From assembly GCA_022606135.1 (NCBI GenBank), contig JABYQN010000009.1, forward strand, positions 893,001 through 957,000: DNA of 64,000 nt, written 5' to 3'. Under the pieces are notes generated by a model, which was given only the letters and a program-made list of their open reading frames with translations, had not been told where the DNA came from and searched no databases. Below are positions 24,401-35,523 of this stretch, piece by piece; positions within the stretch are counted from its first letter, which is position 1; each line of letters begins with the position of its first letter. Source of the DNA: Fomes fomentarius. Taxonomy: Eukaryota; Basidiomycota; Agaricomycetes; Polyporales; Polyporaceae. Position numbers and translations under genes: made by a program.

Positions 24401-27400
24401 TTATCAGAGAGTGGACCGTTCAGCAGGCAGTTGTCGAGCAGTTTCTTCCCGACGTAGGAGTCCACTGCGCTGAGCGAATCGTCCATGAGCACGATCTCGG
24501 CGTCAGAGTAAGCAGCGCGCGCGAGGGAGACACGAGCTTTCTGGCCACCGCTGAGGTTGATGCCCTTCTCGCCAATCTCAGTATTCTCGCCGTTGGGTAA
24601 CATCTCGAGGTCGGGCTCGAGGCAGCATGCCCTGATAATCTCGCGGACCCTGCAAGGCGTATTGTCAGTCGGTATCTCCAACGCGATATTTATGACACAG
24701 TATATGATTTACTTGGCCTCATCCTCTTCCTGTCCGAAGATGATGTTCTGGCGAAGAGTTGCGTTCATGATCCACGACGTCTGAGGAACGTATGCTGCCG
24801 TAGACGAGAAGGTACACTGTAGAGCGCGACACTATTACTTCCGATTGCCGACAGATACAAGCGGTATTCACGTACATGTCCCCTGATCTTCCTCATTTCC
24901 CCAATCAGAGCCTGCAAGAGGGAACTCTGCGGAGCATAGGTGAGCGCATGTACCCAATTCTGTTGCCTTGTACGCACGCACCTTGCCGGAACCGACGCGT
25001 CCGACAATCGCGACGAACGCGCCTTTCGGAACCTTGAGCTTGAGGTCCTTCAGTTCATACGGCTTCTCTTCCTGCTCTTTCTCTTCCTCCGTCTTCGAGG
25101 ACTGGACTTCTGTATCGTCGGTTGTGGTAGGCAAGACGACATCGCCCTTCTTTGCCTTTTGCCCTGTCTTGCCTTTCTTCTCTTTCGTGTCGTCGGGCTT
25201 CTTGTCACCCTTTCCCTGTGCGGGTGTTGATGTAGTGTTTCCCTTGCGCACAATTTCCCATGTGAAGTCTCCGTCAACATCGATCGCGCTGTCGCTTGAC
25301 GGATCGATCAAGTACGGCACAGCGAGCTCGTCCGCGCGCAGGAACGTAGAGATACGTCGAAGAGCGACAAGCGCGTCGGTGGCGGATGCGAGTGTTATGG
25401 GCAGGAGAGTGAGGGGAACACGGATGATCTGCAGATGTCACAGCCGGAAGGTCAGTTCAGGTGCAGAGTGCAAGGGTACAGCAGACATCAAAAAGCAGCT
25501 GCGGGCACTACTAGAGGAGCAACTCACATTGAAGTACTGCACAGAGCTGAAGATGATGGCGACGTTTAGGTCGTGGCCAGTCAATGCATAAGTGACCTAT
25601 GCAGGGGGGACGCGATGCAGTGGCATGGCGTTGGATGCTCGAGTCAGGAATCCACAGTGAGGAATTCAGTACGTACGATAGACAAGACCGTGGCCGAAAT
25701 GGGAATAATGGTGACAACGCCGATGAGAGCCGACAATACCGCCCTGGCAGGTCCAAGTCAGCTAAGAGTGGCTACTTAGTAGAGGCATTACGCACGATAG
25801 ACGACGGATGGTCGCGACCTCTCGCTCACGCAAGACACCGACATGATGCGCGTAGAAGGCCTCCCACGCATAGTACTTGATGAGACGAATACCAGACAGA
25901 ACCTGCATATTGTGTGCGTGAGCCAACGAAACCTAGCAGATCGGGGACGGGAAGGGAATGTACCTCAGTGGATAGGCGAACCCGCTGGTCGGTGTACTTC
26001 ACGCCCTTCTCGCGGGCTCTAAACATCACGGCCGCAAGAATTCCTTGTATGGGGAAGCCGAAAACGAGGACCTATCGGGTGGGGGTGGGTGATTAAGCTC
26101 CCCAAGATGTATCCCAAGGACAACATGAACTCACTGCCAGGCCGACCAAGGCGGAAGGTCCTAGCTAGCGACAAGTCAGTTTGCGCTACAATGACACACA
26201 CGATAATACTACCTACATTGCGAATGAGTAGAGCGAGACCCACGATGATCTGGGAGCGAAGGTGCCTTGTCCGAAGATGTCGTCTAATATGGAATAGGAA
26301 TGATTGCCACATACCTGTATTGGCGCGATCCAAGCGCTGCAACTCAATCAATGAATTTGTTCCCTACGAGACAAAATGCTTGACTCACTTATGAATGACA
26401 TACGTACTCTGGTCTAGCCTTGTCGTGTCCGTCGATATCAACGTCGTGATCTGTCCAACGTCGTGCTCAATACGTGCGCGTCCGCTGAGTCGCAGGGCTT
26501 TGCGGAATATTGCCCCGATGAGCTATGCACACGAACCCAGGCCTCAGAGGTCTAATGAATGCACAGATAGAGAGGAGATGACAGACACTGGTGCGGATAC
26601 AAAGTCCACTAGTCATAGACACTAGGGAACAAAGTTAGTCAAGACTACGGGTCTGGATGGAGAACCTACTCTTGATATAGTGATTTTCCATCTACGAAAG
26701 TCATGAGTCGCGGTCCATGAGTCATGGGCGCGTTGGTACATACCAGACTAGATGTCGCTAACACACCAGGTGTCAGAACGGCGACCAAAGATCGTAGTCA
26801 TCGTCACTCACCCTGCATCACGAAGATAGCGAAGCCGAGGCCGATACCGTACCCTATGCCTTGTGGTTTCTGTAGCCCAAAGGCTACTCGTTGTTCCTCG
26901 TCGAGTCGGCTATACACGTATGATGAAGCGAGCCATGTCAAGAGTTGCTGGTTCACCAGTGGTGTGGTGGTATTGAGAGAATCTGTTGCAACGTGATTGA
27001 TAAGTCAACATAACAGTGCTGACCGGTGGGACGCACCTGAGATCAGCTTCAATAGGCCAGCAGACCAGAATTGCACGAAAAACACTTTGTGCAGGGCTTT
27101 GATCAGAGAGGAGTCGTACTTTGCATGCTTGCCGGACGGGGTGTTAGCTTCCTGGTCGGTTACTTCGGTAGCGTCTTTCTCCTTCCCGTCAATATGGGAT
27201 GCCGTAGTTGTTCCTGGGGATTGCCCTGTGACGTGTGAATCCTCAATTACAGACTTCTCTTCTTCCTCGTGAAAGAAGGTTGGCCGCTCTTCGGGAGGAC
27301 ACCTGGCATAAAAAGCTTCTTCAACCTGCCTGGTGAGGTCGTTGGTCAAGCGGTTCGGAGGTAAAGACCAGAGATCTGTGGCGATGGTCTCAACATCAAG

Positions 27401-27747
27401 TTTGCATCAAGTGAAAGGGGTTGTTGTACCTACCTTCTTTCTCTAGAGGACGAGAGAACCCTACAGAGAGGAAGGGGTCCAACCAAGAGAAAAATAATTT
27501 GGCGAATAGCCTGTGATTGATGATGAATTTCGCTAGCATTACTCGCGGTGAGAGGCGAGGAACTCAGATAGCCACTGTAATATAGCGTCACATAACAGTG
27601 GCTAGTGATTCCGTACGACTTTCAAGAACAGTGGGTTGCACGACCGACGGGCATAGTATTGTATACTCACGAAGCTCTTGTTTCAGGAACCTCTTTGCCG
27701 TGGCCATATGCTGGCGGAGCTGGCGGCGGGTGGAACGGATTCAACAT
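21487..27747 (-). CDS. Full-length ABCC-type ABC transporter, Yor1-like
   Basis: A long minus-strand gene with about 25 exons and roughly 1,400 codons. The N-terminus starts at ATG 27745-27747 ([20 protein letters not shown]) and splices to [20 protein letters not shown], the normal start of fungal Yor1/ABCC proteins. TMD1 lies at about 27,000-25,350. NBD1 has Walker A GRVGSGKSS, signature [14 protein letters not shown] and Walker B IVLMDD, with Asp in place of the catalytic Glu as expected in ABCC NBD1. TMD2 begins near [22 protein letters not shown]2 has [10 protein letters not shown]-loop [11 protein letters not shown], signature YSAGEKQL and [10 protein letters not shown]. It would export lipophilic or anionic drugs and conjugates at the plasma membrane. 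Two introns use GC donors (21754 and 23482). At 22054-22059 the frame does not join to the YSAGEKQL exon with any normal splice site (see findings). Otherwise the gene looks functional. Confidence 0.9.
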
Positions 27748-28135
27748 GGGAAGAGGGCAAACCAAGGACCATGAGGAGTGCTAGAAATCTCCATCAAGGT
27801 TTTATTAGAAGCTTAGCCGAATCCAAGAGTGTGTACGAGTCAGCCATTACCGGCTCCGCTTGAGCGCTGAGCGCCAACTATTGGGAGGCAATGGGACTCA
27901 ATGATCGCGGTCTCACACTGCATATGTACGTACACTGCCCGGCCATGGGATGTCTCGGCGCGGTCTTATCCATCCGTCTCTGCATCCTTTGTCTCGGACT
28001 TCGTATTTAAGGCGCTTTAAGGAAAGTTACGACCCCAAAGACACCAATGACCATGCCTTTCACAGGCCGGGTTTTCTGGGCATGCACGTTGCCTCAAATC
28101 AAAATGAATGGATGATTATTACACGAAGAGCAGCC
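27748..28135. promoter_or_regulatory. Upstream region of the ABC transporter
   Basis: No coding sequence is recognisable. The stretch should carry the ABC promoter (read leftwards) and borders the tRNA-Tyr gene. A GGGCAATGGGAC-type or STRE/PDR element could not be assigned with confidence. Confidence 0.4.
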
Positions 28136-28223
28136 TCCTTCGAGCCGGGATCGAACCGGCGGCCTTGGGATGCCCGAGTTACCCGATTACAGTCCCACGC
28201 TCTTCCAGCTGAGCTATCGAAGG
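28136..28223 (-). tRNA. tRNA-Tyr (anticodon GTA) with a 15-nt intron
   Basis: The RNA reads from 28223 leftwards. The acceptor stem CCTTCGA pairs with TCGAAGG, and A is the discriminator at 28136. The A box is TAGCTCAGCTGG and the B box GGTTCGATCCC. The anticodon stem is TGGGA/TCCCA around a loop beginning CTGTAA (anticodon GTA). An extra 15 nt (TCGGGTAACTCGGGC) sits after position 37, the canonical place for nuclear tRNA introns, and tRNA-Tyr is the tRNA that most often has one. The mature length would be 73 nt before CCA addition. No clear T-run terminator follows closely on the minus strand. Confidence 0.95.
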
Positions 28224-29243
28224 CTTTTTCCACAAGGTTAGTAAGCTTATATATTGAGAGCGTATTCAATTCAATCTCATAGCGCTACTTACGTGTTTTA
28301 CCGACGTGCCACTGTTTTAGAACGACGTTGTACGATAGACGTCGGCCGCTCTTCAACACCGCCATAGGGATCCTTTTGGCCGCTTGCCGCTGTTCCGCGA
28401 ATGCCAAGATTGCGGGAGGAAGAGAAACGGACCGAGGTGCAAGGCCAGCGCCCAACCACGGGTGTACCATCTAAGGCCATCCTAGGTATAGATGTCCTAC
28501 ATAGGTGCCTACATCCTTCAAGTAGGTGTAGTATATGGATGAGCGAGTAGTAGCGTTGCACGGAGTTGATCCCCCGAGAGTTTCGCGCTGCTCGTCCTGT
28601 CGATGCAACAACACGTTTCAACCCATGCCGATTTGTAGCGGAGCTTCTTCCGGTGTCGCACAAGCGTATGACCTTCTTGGAGAGAGTCTTCGCCTGATGC
28701 CTCCCACCGCTTGTGGAAATCCTAGAACGATATCTCTTCGTCGTCCCAACAGTGAGAGAGGAACACGTACCCACCAGGAACTTTCTCGGGGGAAGCGAAG
28801 AATTTGAGTTGAGAATTGCTGATGGTAACGTGGATGAGCAGGCTACAAAGGAAGAGGAAGATGAAAATGAAGCAAGATATGCATGCACTACCGGTCCTAA
28901 CCGTCCGACAAGTCGCGAGCTTGACAAATAACTTGACCCAACCAGACTGACTTCATAACGCAACGCGACGCAACCATATTAGTCTAGCTGCCCTCAAATT
29001 GTCAAAGGACTAGCGGCATTGGACTGTCTTCTGGCACGAGCACCAATCGACATCAATCTGTGATACAGACAAAGACAGATATAAGACGTACCAGGCGGCT
29101 CTGATATACAAACAAGTGTATGTGAGAGAGAACACTCGCGAGATGCTCCATTGGTTGACCATGGCATTTAACACGTTGAGACAGTACTCTGGGAGGATCC
29201 ATACAGTGCGATGTATTCAAACGTATTCAGAACAGATCAGCCC
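28224..29243. other. Intergenic region between tRNA-Tyr and the KNH cluster
   Basis: A 221-codon open frame on minus (28963-28298) is Ser/Arg-rich and lacks any domain; the opposite strand is also open over parts of it. I treat it as chance. Confidence 0.4.
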
Positions 29244-30126
29244 TCAAGCAGTAAACATGGCCATCAAGATGATACAACCGGCACCAAAAATCACAGACAC
29301 GGGCATTTTCTTCCCCACATCATTCGAGCCGGTGGCTGTAGCGTTCTCCGAGCTGGAGGTAGATGAAGTTGACGAAGACGTTGGCGAGGGAGATGTTGAC
29401 GGAGGAGTCGCTGACGCAGATGTAGAGACAGCAGAGGACGAGCTATTGGTCACAGGCGCAGATACACTCTCCGACGTGCTCAAGCTAGATGCCGAGGCCG
29501 TCTGGGATACGGTGGTGACCGTGATGTTGACCCCGACTGATCCTGTGCCTTGGAGATCCGCAGGATTGTTGATTGTAAAGAACGAGCTCCAGTTGTCGCT
29601 CTGCCCTATCACTATAGCGCACAGTTCAGCACGGCGAGGAAGGACCGCGAACGCAGTGTCACGCACAAACAATGAAGTAGTTCTTCGCCGTCGGAACCGC
29701 AGGTACAATGATGTCCGCTTGCATTTGCAAGTACGTAAAGTTGCTCGCAAGAGGTTGATGAACTATGGCAAGATGTTCAGCGTGCCTTCCGGGTGGCGCA
29801 TAGATCGGTAGGAAAGGGAAGTGAAACTCACTCCAGATGTACTGCGAGGTCTCGTTGATAATGTGACCAAGGTACAGTGTCCCCCTCAATGGTTGCAGAC
29901 TGGGGCTGTATACATTGATCCCATCGATACTCCTGCGACGAGACTCAATCTCTGTATGCTGATAGGTACGGGAAGTATATCGGACGTACCACCTGACCGT
30001 TTGCCTCTCCCCCGAAGTCCATAGATCACCACTACGAGGCACTATGACCGGCGGAGGCGTGTTTTGAGCACCCACGAACGCAGATAGTGGGGCAAGGAGT
30101 GCGAAAAGCAGCGTATGCACCACCAT
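29244..30126 (-). CDS. Ser/Thr-rich Kre9/KNH-domain GPI-anchored protein (KNH-A)
   Basis: Four exons joined in frame. Exon 1 (30126-29990) has a signal peptide (MVVHTLLFALLAPLSAFVGA) then PPPVIVPRSGDLWTSGERQT, ending inside the Trp codon that starts the core sheet. Exons 2 and 3 give RGTLYLGHIINETSQYIW and MQADIIVPAVPTAKNYFIV, and exon 4 SSFFTINNPADLQGTGS. This is the Kre9/KNH 'Ser-Thr-rich GPI-anchored membrane family' pattern (PF10342): a beta-sandwich opening with SGxxWxxGExxTVxW and closing with NPxDxQGTG. A roughly 65-residue Ser/Thr linker and a hydrophobic C-terminus (MPVSVIFGAGCIILMAMFTA) fit GPI attachment. It is secreted and probably wall- or membrane-anchored. It has two paralogs downstream, at 30880 and 34996. 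Family members are linked to beta-1,6-glucan and wall assembly, but the biochemical role is unclear. Confidence 0.85.
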
Positions 30127-30879
30127 CGACGGGAGGTAGGGAAGGTAAGTAGCCAGCGAGGCTTGTAGGGCGGCGAAAGAGAAACGCAAGCGAGTCCCTT
30201 GTAGCCGTTTGTATTGCAATAATGCAACTGTAGCTCCGGTGAGCGCGGAGCCTCAGAAAATCAATGTGACATGCTAGTAGAGTATGATTGTTGATGGTGG
30301 GCATTGTCCCGCTCTAATATGGCAAATCCGATTCCTTCGCCACCGCACTGGGGTGGACGGTCGTCGTCGTTCGATGAGCGCGCCAAGTTCATACAGTAGG
30401 TGGCCGTGGTGTGCACTGTCAGAGTGTCAGTGTCACACTACCAGCATTGGACGTGTACGCGTGTGCGGCTTAAGTTGACGCACGTGTGCGGCGTGTACAT
30501 GGAAGAGGGATGCCGTAAGAGCTCGGAGTCGTAAAAGATGTCCATCCCTGTCCGTCCGAGTCCGGGACCGAGGCGAATGCCTAAGGTTACGAAGGCGCTG
30601 TCGCTCTCCACAGTACACAAGCCTATGATTGCACAATGAAGGCTAGTAGAACAGGAAGAGTACATAGTGCTGCAGGGGAACGGATGAGAGGAAAGAACAG
30701 TGGCAGACGCCCCGCTGCCAAGATAGCAGCTTAGAGCTATTTGTTCAAGTTCACACTCCGTTGACACATACTCTCATGTCTATCGGCCTGCGTGGTCATG
30801 AAGTGTTTGACTCTTCCTTCCCAACGCCCGCGTCCGAGGGTGAACCGCCCTAGTACCCAAGACTCCGTATCTGGACAAA
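30127..30879. promoter_or_regulatory. Divergent promoter region between KNH-A and KNH-B
   Basis: The two paralogs point away from each other over 753 bp. No gene is visible; weak open frames overlap on both strands. A shared regulatory region is plausible from the arrangement only. Confidence 0.45.
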
Positions 30880-31768
30880 ATGGTCTGGGGACCAGTAGTC
30901 AGTGCACTCGTTCTACTAGACTTGTTGAACACAGTCCCCGCGCAAATTGTGCAGCTTCCCAACGGCCCGGTTCCCCCCATTCTGGTTCCAAGCAGCGGAG
31001 ATGTGTGGAAGGTTGGAGAGCTCCGTACTGTCGAGTGGTATGTGACTCTCCTAAATGTGATGTGCATGCCTTCCACTTCTGAACTTCCGCTGAATGTTGC
31101 TGCAAGGGGAATCAAGGATGAGCCGCTAAATGACTCAAGTGGGAACCCATACCTGGGGTTTCTTCTGTTGGCATACAATAGCGGGGACCCAGATATGCCC
31201 GTTGTACTTGGTACGTTGCCGTGCTTTTGCCCGGACTTCCATGCGTTTCTGAATCAGTGCTGCACTCAGCTAGCCACAAACTTGCGTCAGGTTTCTCGAT
31301 CTCCCAACAAATAGTCAATATGATTGTTCCAGAAGTCCCGACGCGGAAAGACTATAAAATATTTAGTATGTCCATATTAAGGGCTCAGTGCCACGCCAGC
31401 GATGACCGTGTACCGTTTCCCAACATCATCATGCAGTGTCTGCCCAGCCTGATAGCTTGAGCCTCAGCGGCCCATTCGAGATATTCAATCCCAACGACCC
31501 GCAAGGCACCGGATCACCTGCGACCTTTTCAGTTGCTTCCGCCCCGGCTATCTCTGTCACAGTCGTGCTCCCAACGACAACGAATAGCAGTGTCTCATCG
31601 TCCACAACTATGCTAGCGACGTCGATAACCTCGAGTAACTCTGCTGTCTCTACCTCACAGTCAGCCACCTCCAGCCAGAGTGGTGCATGTCCCCTCTCCC
31701 GCAACGACCTTTTGACTCGTACTGACCTGATCCTGGTGCTTGCACTCGCCGCTGTGCTTGCCACCTGA
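30880..31768 (+). CDS. Ser/Thr-rich Kre9/KNH-domain GPI-anchored protein (KNH-B)
   Basis: Four exons with the same intron positions as KNH-A. Exon 1 gives a signal peptide (MVWGPVVSALVLLDLLNTVPA) and PILVPSSGDVWKVGELRTVE, with the donor again splitting the Trp codon. Exon 2 carries NPYLGFLLLAYNSGDPDMPV and exon 3 QQIVNMIVPEVPTRKDYKI. Exon 4 has LSGPFEIFNPNDPQGTGSPA, then a Ser/Thr-rich linker and a short hydrophobic tail (LILVLALAAVLAT) as a GPI signal. It ends at TGA 31766-31768. The product is predicted to be secreted and anchored. Sequence identity to KNH-A is modest outside the domain landmarks, so the duplication looks old. Confidence 0.85.
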
Positions 31769-32180
31769 TGAAACACTTTGATGCTCGTTTGAGCACTGTT
31801 TCCCCGTCGTGAGTTCTTACCGCATTCGCCTACTATCCGCCATGTGACAATCCAAACAGCGTCCCACATATGTACTTTTGTACTCTGTTAGCTTGATAAG
31901 ACCTTGTGGGCACGACCCTGTAGCCCCTCGCGTTCCTTTGATGCTACTCGCACAAACGATGCAAAGCTATCTGCCACACAAACTAAGCCTATGAGTCATC
32001 GCGAGCAGTCCTCGAACGGTCAGGCTATATTGAGGGCGCTGATGGCGCTGGAGAAGTCTGAAGGTTCTGTCATCGGCGGTGATCTAGTCCCCGGACATCC
32101 CATTCAAAGCGCCGTAGTCCCTGCGTTATTACAAGTCTTTGAGAGCAGCTACTTCGTTAGCTTGTGCCAAAACCCCAGTC
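31769..32180. other. Intergenic region between KNH-B and the reductase
   Basis: A 119-codon + frame (31904-32263) runs into the first exon of the reductase in another frame and shows no domain. It probably holds the KNH-B 3' UTR and the reductase promoter. Confidence 0.45.
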
Positions 32181-33583
32181 ATGACCCTCCCGAGTACAAT
32201 GAAAGCACTAGTCATCCAGGAGGTACGCGCATCTCCCGACAGGCAACGCACCCTTCTCAATGAATCGTAGAACCGCACTGTCGCCCTCCAAGACCGCCCA
32301 GTTCCCACTATCGACGACGACGAGGTGCTCATCAAAACCGGCGCGGTCGCGCTCAACAACGTCGAGTGGAAGTGTACGACGCTACCTATCCCTCTCTCAC
32401 CTCCATTCGTCCACTGAACGCCGTCCTCCCATCCTTGTCACAGTGGTCGCGTTCATCGGCATTCCAGGCACAATCCTCGGCGTCGACCTCGCAGGCGAGA
32501 TCGTGCAGGTGGGGAAGAACGTCACACAGCGCAAAGTTGGTGAGCGGGTCGCAACGTTCGTGCATGGCGCACATTATGCCGACCGTGGCGCGTTCGCGGA
32601 GTACGTCAAGGCGTCTGCGGACCTAGTGTGGGTCCTCCCGGAGACGATGGCGTACGAGCAGGCTGCGGCGATGACGTGCGGGTGCGTGTCCATCTCGACC
32701 GTGGCGTGCTTGACAGCATCGTCGCTGGTTGTCTCAGGCTAGAAGAGCGGGTCTGACGATATTGGGGGGCGTGCAGAGTATGGACAACACTCCAAGCCTT
32801 ATTCCACGAAGCACGGCTCGGCCTCCCTGGCGAACCTTCGCCCGATGTCCCAACAGTTGAGAGAGACGAGTGGGTCTTCGTCTACGGTGGCAGCAGTACG
32901 TCCATCTCCCGATCGTACACTCTCGACAAGTCACATCAATGCTTCTTCGCAGCTTCGACGGGCCAGTATGCTATTCAGCTCCTCCGCGCCGCGGGCTACA
33001 AAGTCGCCACGACCTGTTCTCCACGCAACTTCGCTCTCGTCACCGCGCTCGGTGCAAACGCGGTGTTTGACTACCACGGACCTCTCGCCGAGGTCGTACA
33101 AAGCATCAAGGCTGCTGCTGGCGACACGGTCCGGTCCGCAATTGACTGCATAAGTATCAAGGAGTCGCAGCAGATCTCGCAAGACGTTATAGCGCCTGGA
33201 GGTGGGAAGGTCGCGATCCTTCTACCTAAAGTGGAGATCGAGGAGAGGCCAGACGTTCAGCGCATCTGTGAGTGCCACACCGTAACTCTCAAATCGCGGA
33301 CCTAGGTTCTGATCTTCGACATTCTCCATCCCAAACAGTCTTGCTGTTGTACACCGTGCTCGGGCGGCCGTTCACAATGATGATGAAGGAGTGGCCCCTC
33401 GCACCATCCGACAAAGCGCAATTGGTCGCGTTCTGCAAGAACATGCCGCGTCTCGTTGAACGAGGCAGGCTAAAGCCGAACCTGCTGAAAGTGTGGAGGG
33501 GTGGTCTCGCTGCGATTCCGGACGGGTTGCAGTATATGAAGGAGGGGAAGCTGAGTGCGGAAAAGATTGTGTATAGACTGTAG
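32181..33583 (+). CDS. Medium-chain dehydrogenase/reductase, GroES-like enoyl/quinone reductase type
   Basis: Six exons. Exon 1 (32181-32222) gives MTLPSTMKALVIQE, and exon 2 (32271-32373) NRTVALQDRPVPTIDDDEVL to NNVEWK. The third holds TILGVDLAGEIVQVGKNVTQ and RVATFVHGAHYADRGAFAEY, the GroES-like fold. The nucleotide-binding part has WVFVYGGSTSTGQYAIQLLR, a Rossmann motif close to the GGSSxxG of this family, and GYKVATTCSPRNFALV. The C-terminus reads LSAEKIVYRL. The zinc-ligand Cys/His residues of alcohol dehydrogenases are not evident, so it belongs with the zinc-independent, NADPH-dependent reductases that include trans-acting enoyl reductases of polyketide pathways. No polyketide synthase is in the window, so that role is not supported. 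It sits between KNH-B and KNH-C. Confidence 0.88.
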
Positions 33584-33948
33584 GTCAGTGCAAGGAGTGG
33601 ATCTTGTAAAGGAAGGATAAACGCGATGAGTAAGCGATTGCAGCAGTATCAATGTAGGGTAAGGTGTATCGGTATCGTAGGGAGCGACGCGGTATTGCCC
33701 AAGATGTGTTTGCAATGAGAGCCCAGTATTACGGCAGGAAAGCAACGCAAAGAGTGTCTTTCGCGATTACAGTGCTGGGAATGAACTACGATCATGCGAA
33801 GGCCGGGGGAAGCCCGTATACTTATGTCTAGGAGGCTAAACGGAATGACTATGCTACAACGTGGAACTGTGCGAGCGGAATCGTGAGGGTGAGTAAGGAC
33901 TAAGGAGAGAATAGGACAAGGTGCCTAGCTAGGGAGAGCAACACCTAG
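33584..33948. other. Convergent 3' flanks of the reductase and KNH-C
   Basis: No gene is visible; only non-coding sequence is seen between the two stop codons. Confidence 0.5.
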
Positions 33949-34996
33949 CTAATGCATGTTTCTGGGATGCGATCGCTTCATTCGGGAAGGATGTGAAACA
34001 GGTGTAGCGGTGGATTCCACAGCTGGCTCGGTCTCTGCCGTGGTTGGTGCCGATGTTGCCACGCTCGTGGTAGGCGTTACACCTGTAGTTGGCCCTGCCG
34101 TAGACACAGGACTGGTTGTCGTCGCACTGGCAGTGACAGAACTCGTCGCGGTTTGGGATTCGGACAACAAGCCCACTATGGAGGCTAACCCGAATCCGGA
34201 CGTCAAGCTCCGGCTCGCACTAGTTGTCGACGCCGAGCGCACCGTGGGGAGCTCGCTGTCCGAGTAGGTCGAGGTGAGCGACATGGTGACTGACACAGGA
34301 GGGGCAGTCGTGACAGCGAGCGAGCGAGGTGGCTGCTCGGTACCCTGGACGTTCTCCGGGTTGAAGATGGTGATCGCACTGCTCCAGCTGGACACTTCCG
34401 GGTCGTCGTGGCAGAACACTATATGTGCCGCTTGTGAGGATCTGAGCACGCAACATCGTAGGATGGTCACACGCACTATGCAGAGAGTAGTCTTCCCGTG
34501 TTGGAACGGAAGGAACCATGATGTTCGCTAGCCTGTCCGAGACCGGGAACCAGTCCGTGAGGTCTGTGCAGGTTGTTCGCAAGAAGACTCGAGAGCATGC
34601 CAACTGACAAGCCACTCACGACCGAGCAGAACGTGCGAATCAGGTGATCCACCCGCATACGACAGAATGAACATCGCCATGAGTGGTTGTCCAGTCTTGT
34701 TGGTTGTCGGTAGACCGGTCATTGTCCTACATGCCGGAACACCAGTACTCTCAGCGCACGCACGAGGGGAATGCTCCGACCAAAGACACGTACCACTGCA
34801 CCGTATGCAATTCCCCAACCTCCCAAACGTCTCCCGTACGCGGAACGACGATCTGCGTCCCATGTTCGTTCGACGGGAATGCACCTCCGATCGCGACCAT
34901 GAGGACGCACCCCAGTGCGCCGAAGAAACATAGTGTCCCCGCCACTCTCGTGACGATCTTGTTTACTTGCTTCTTGTGCGAACGGTAGGTCTTCAT
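33949..34996 (-). CDS. Kre9/KNH-domain secreted protein with long Ser/Thr tail (KNH-C)
   Basis: Four exons on the same plan as KNH-A and KNH-B. Exon 1 (ATG 34994-34996) has a basic N-terminus then a hydrophobic stretch (VAGTLCFFGALGCVLMVAI), which may act as a signal anchor, followed by QIVVPRTGDVWEVGELHTVQ. Exon 2 carries MAMFILSYAGGSPDSHVLL, exon 3 RLANIMVPSVPTREDYSLH and exon 4 SSAITIFNPENVQGTEQPP. The tail is about 110 residues, rich in Ser, Thr, Pro and Val. Unlike its paralogs it ends in a basic peptide (HPSRMKRSHPRNMH) instead of a hydrophobic GPI signal. One internal apolar stretch (GFGLASIVGLL) is too short and too far from the end. It may be secreted freely, held by the N-terminal helix, or have a different last exon. 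Confidence 0.8.
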
Positions 34997-35523
34997 GGCA
35001 TGAGATCTCTAGAGGTACGTGTCACGACGACGACGGGGCGAGTGGGCTGTGTCGGCGACGCGAGGTCGCCCTGTTGTGGGTGTCAGAGATTAGAGAACGC
35101 ATCCCGGGCATGCTGTAACTCGACTTTGAAAGCCGCGTCACGTCGGGTGTATGAGACTTATCAGCTACTTCTCGCGTCGCGGCTGGGAAGAGGCCGCCCG
35201 TTGGCGGTGATGAATTGCAAGAGCCTGCCGCCAGCCGAATGTGAAGAAGGCACCGCCACCTCATTGCAACTTATAACCGACCCTCGAGCTCCGCGTCGCG
35301 TTCGAGGAGAATCCTCGAAAGAGTTGCGGAATTCCAGTACAGACTCATCTTGCGTGTCGTATACCATATGCCATTCTATGAATCTGGAAAGGTACAATTC
35401 TTGATCAGCATAGGGAATGGTGAATGTGAGTTTTGTCACGTACCAAGTAAGAGTACAGCTACGAAGACTATTTGCTACACCTTGTATTCACTGACCCCTA
35501 ATTTCTCAACCTCAACTCAACGC
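34997..35523. other. Region between KNH-C promoter and HyuB 3' end
   Basis: This is upstream sequence of KNH-C. A 92-codon minus frame (35439-35161) has no domain. A TTATAA sequence at about 35269-35274 is too far (about 270 bp) from the KNH-C ATG to call with confidence. Confidence 0.4.

Noticed and set aside
28298..28963. A 221-codon minus-strand open frame.
   Set aside because: Composition is Ser/Arg-rich without hydrophobic pattern, introns or family resemblance, and it lies between a tRNA and a promoter; likely chance.
32181..33583. The possibility that the reductase is the trans-enoyl reductase of a polyketide cluster.
   Set aside because: No polyketide synthase, tailoring set or cluster transporter lies next to it; the ABC transporter 5 kb away is a generic ABCC type.
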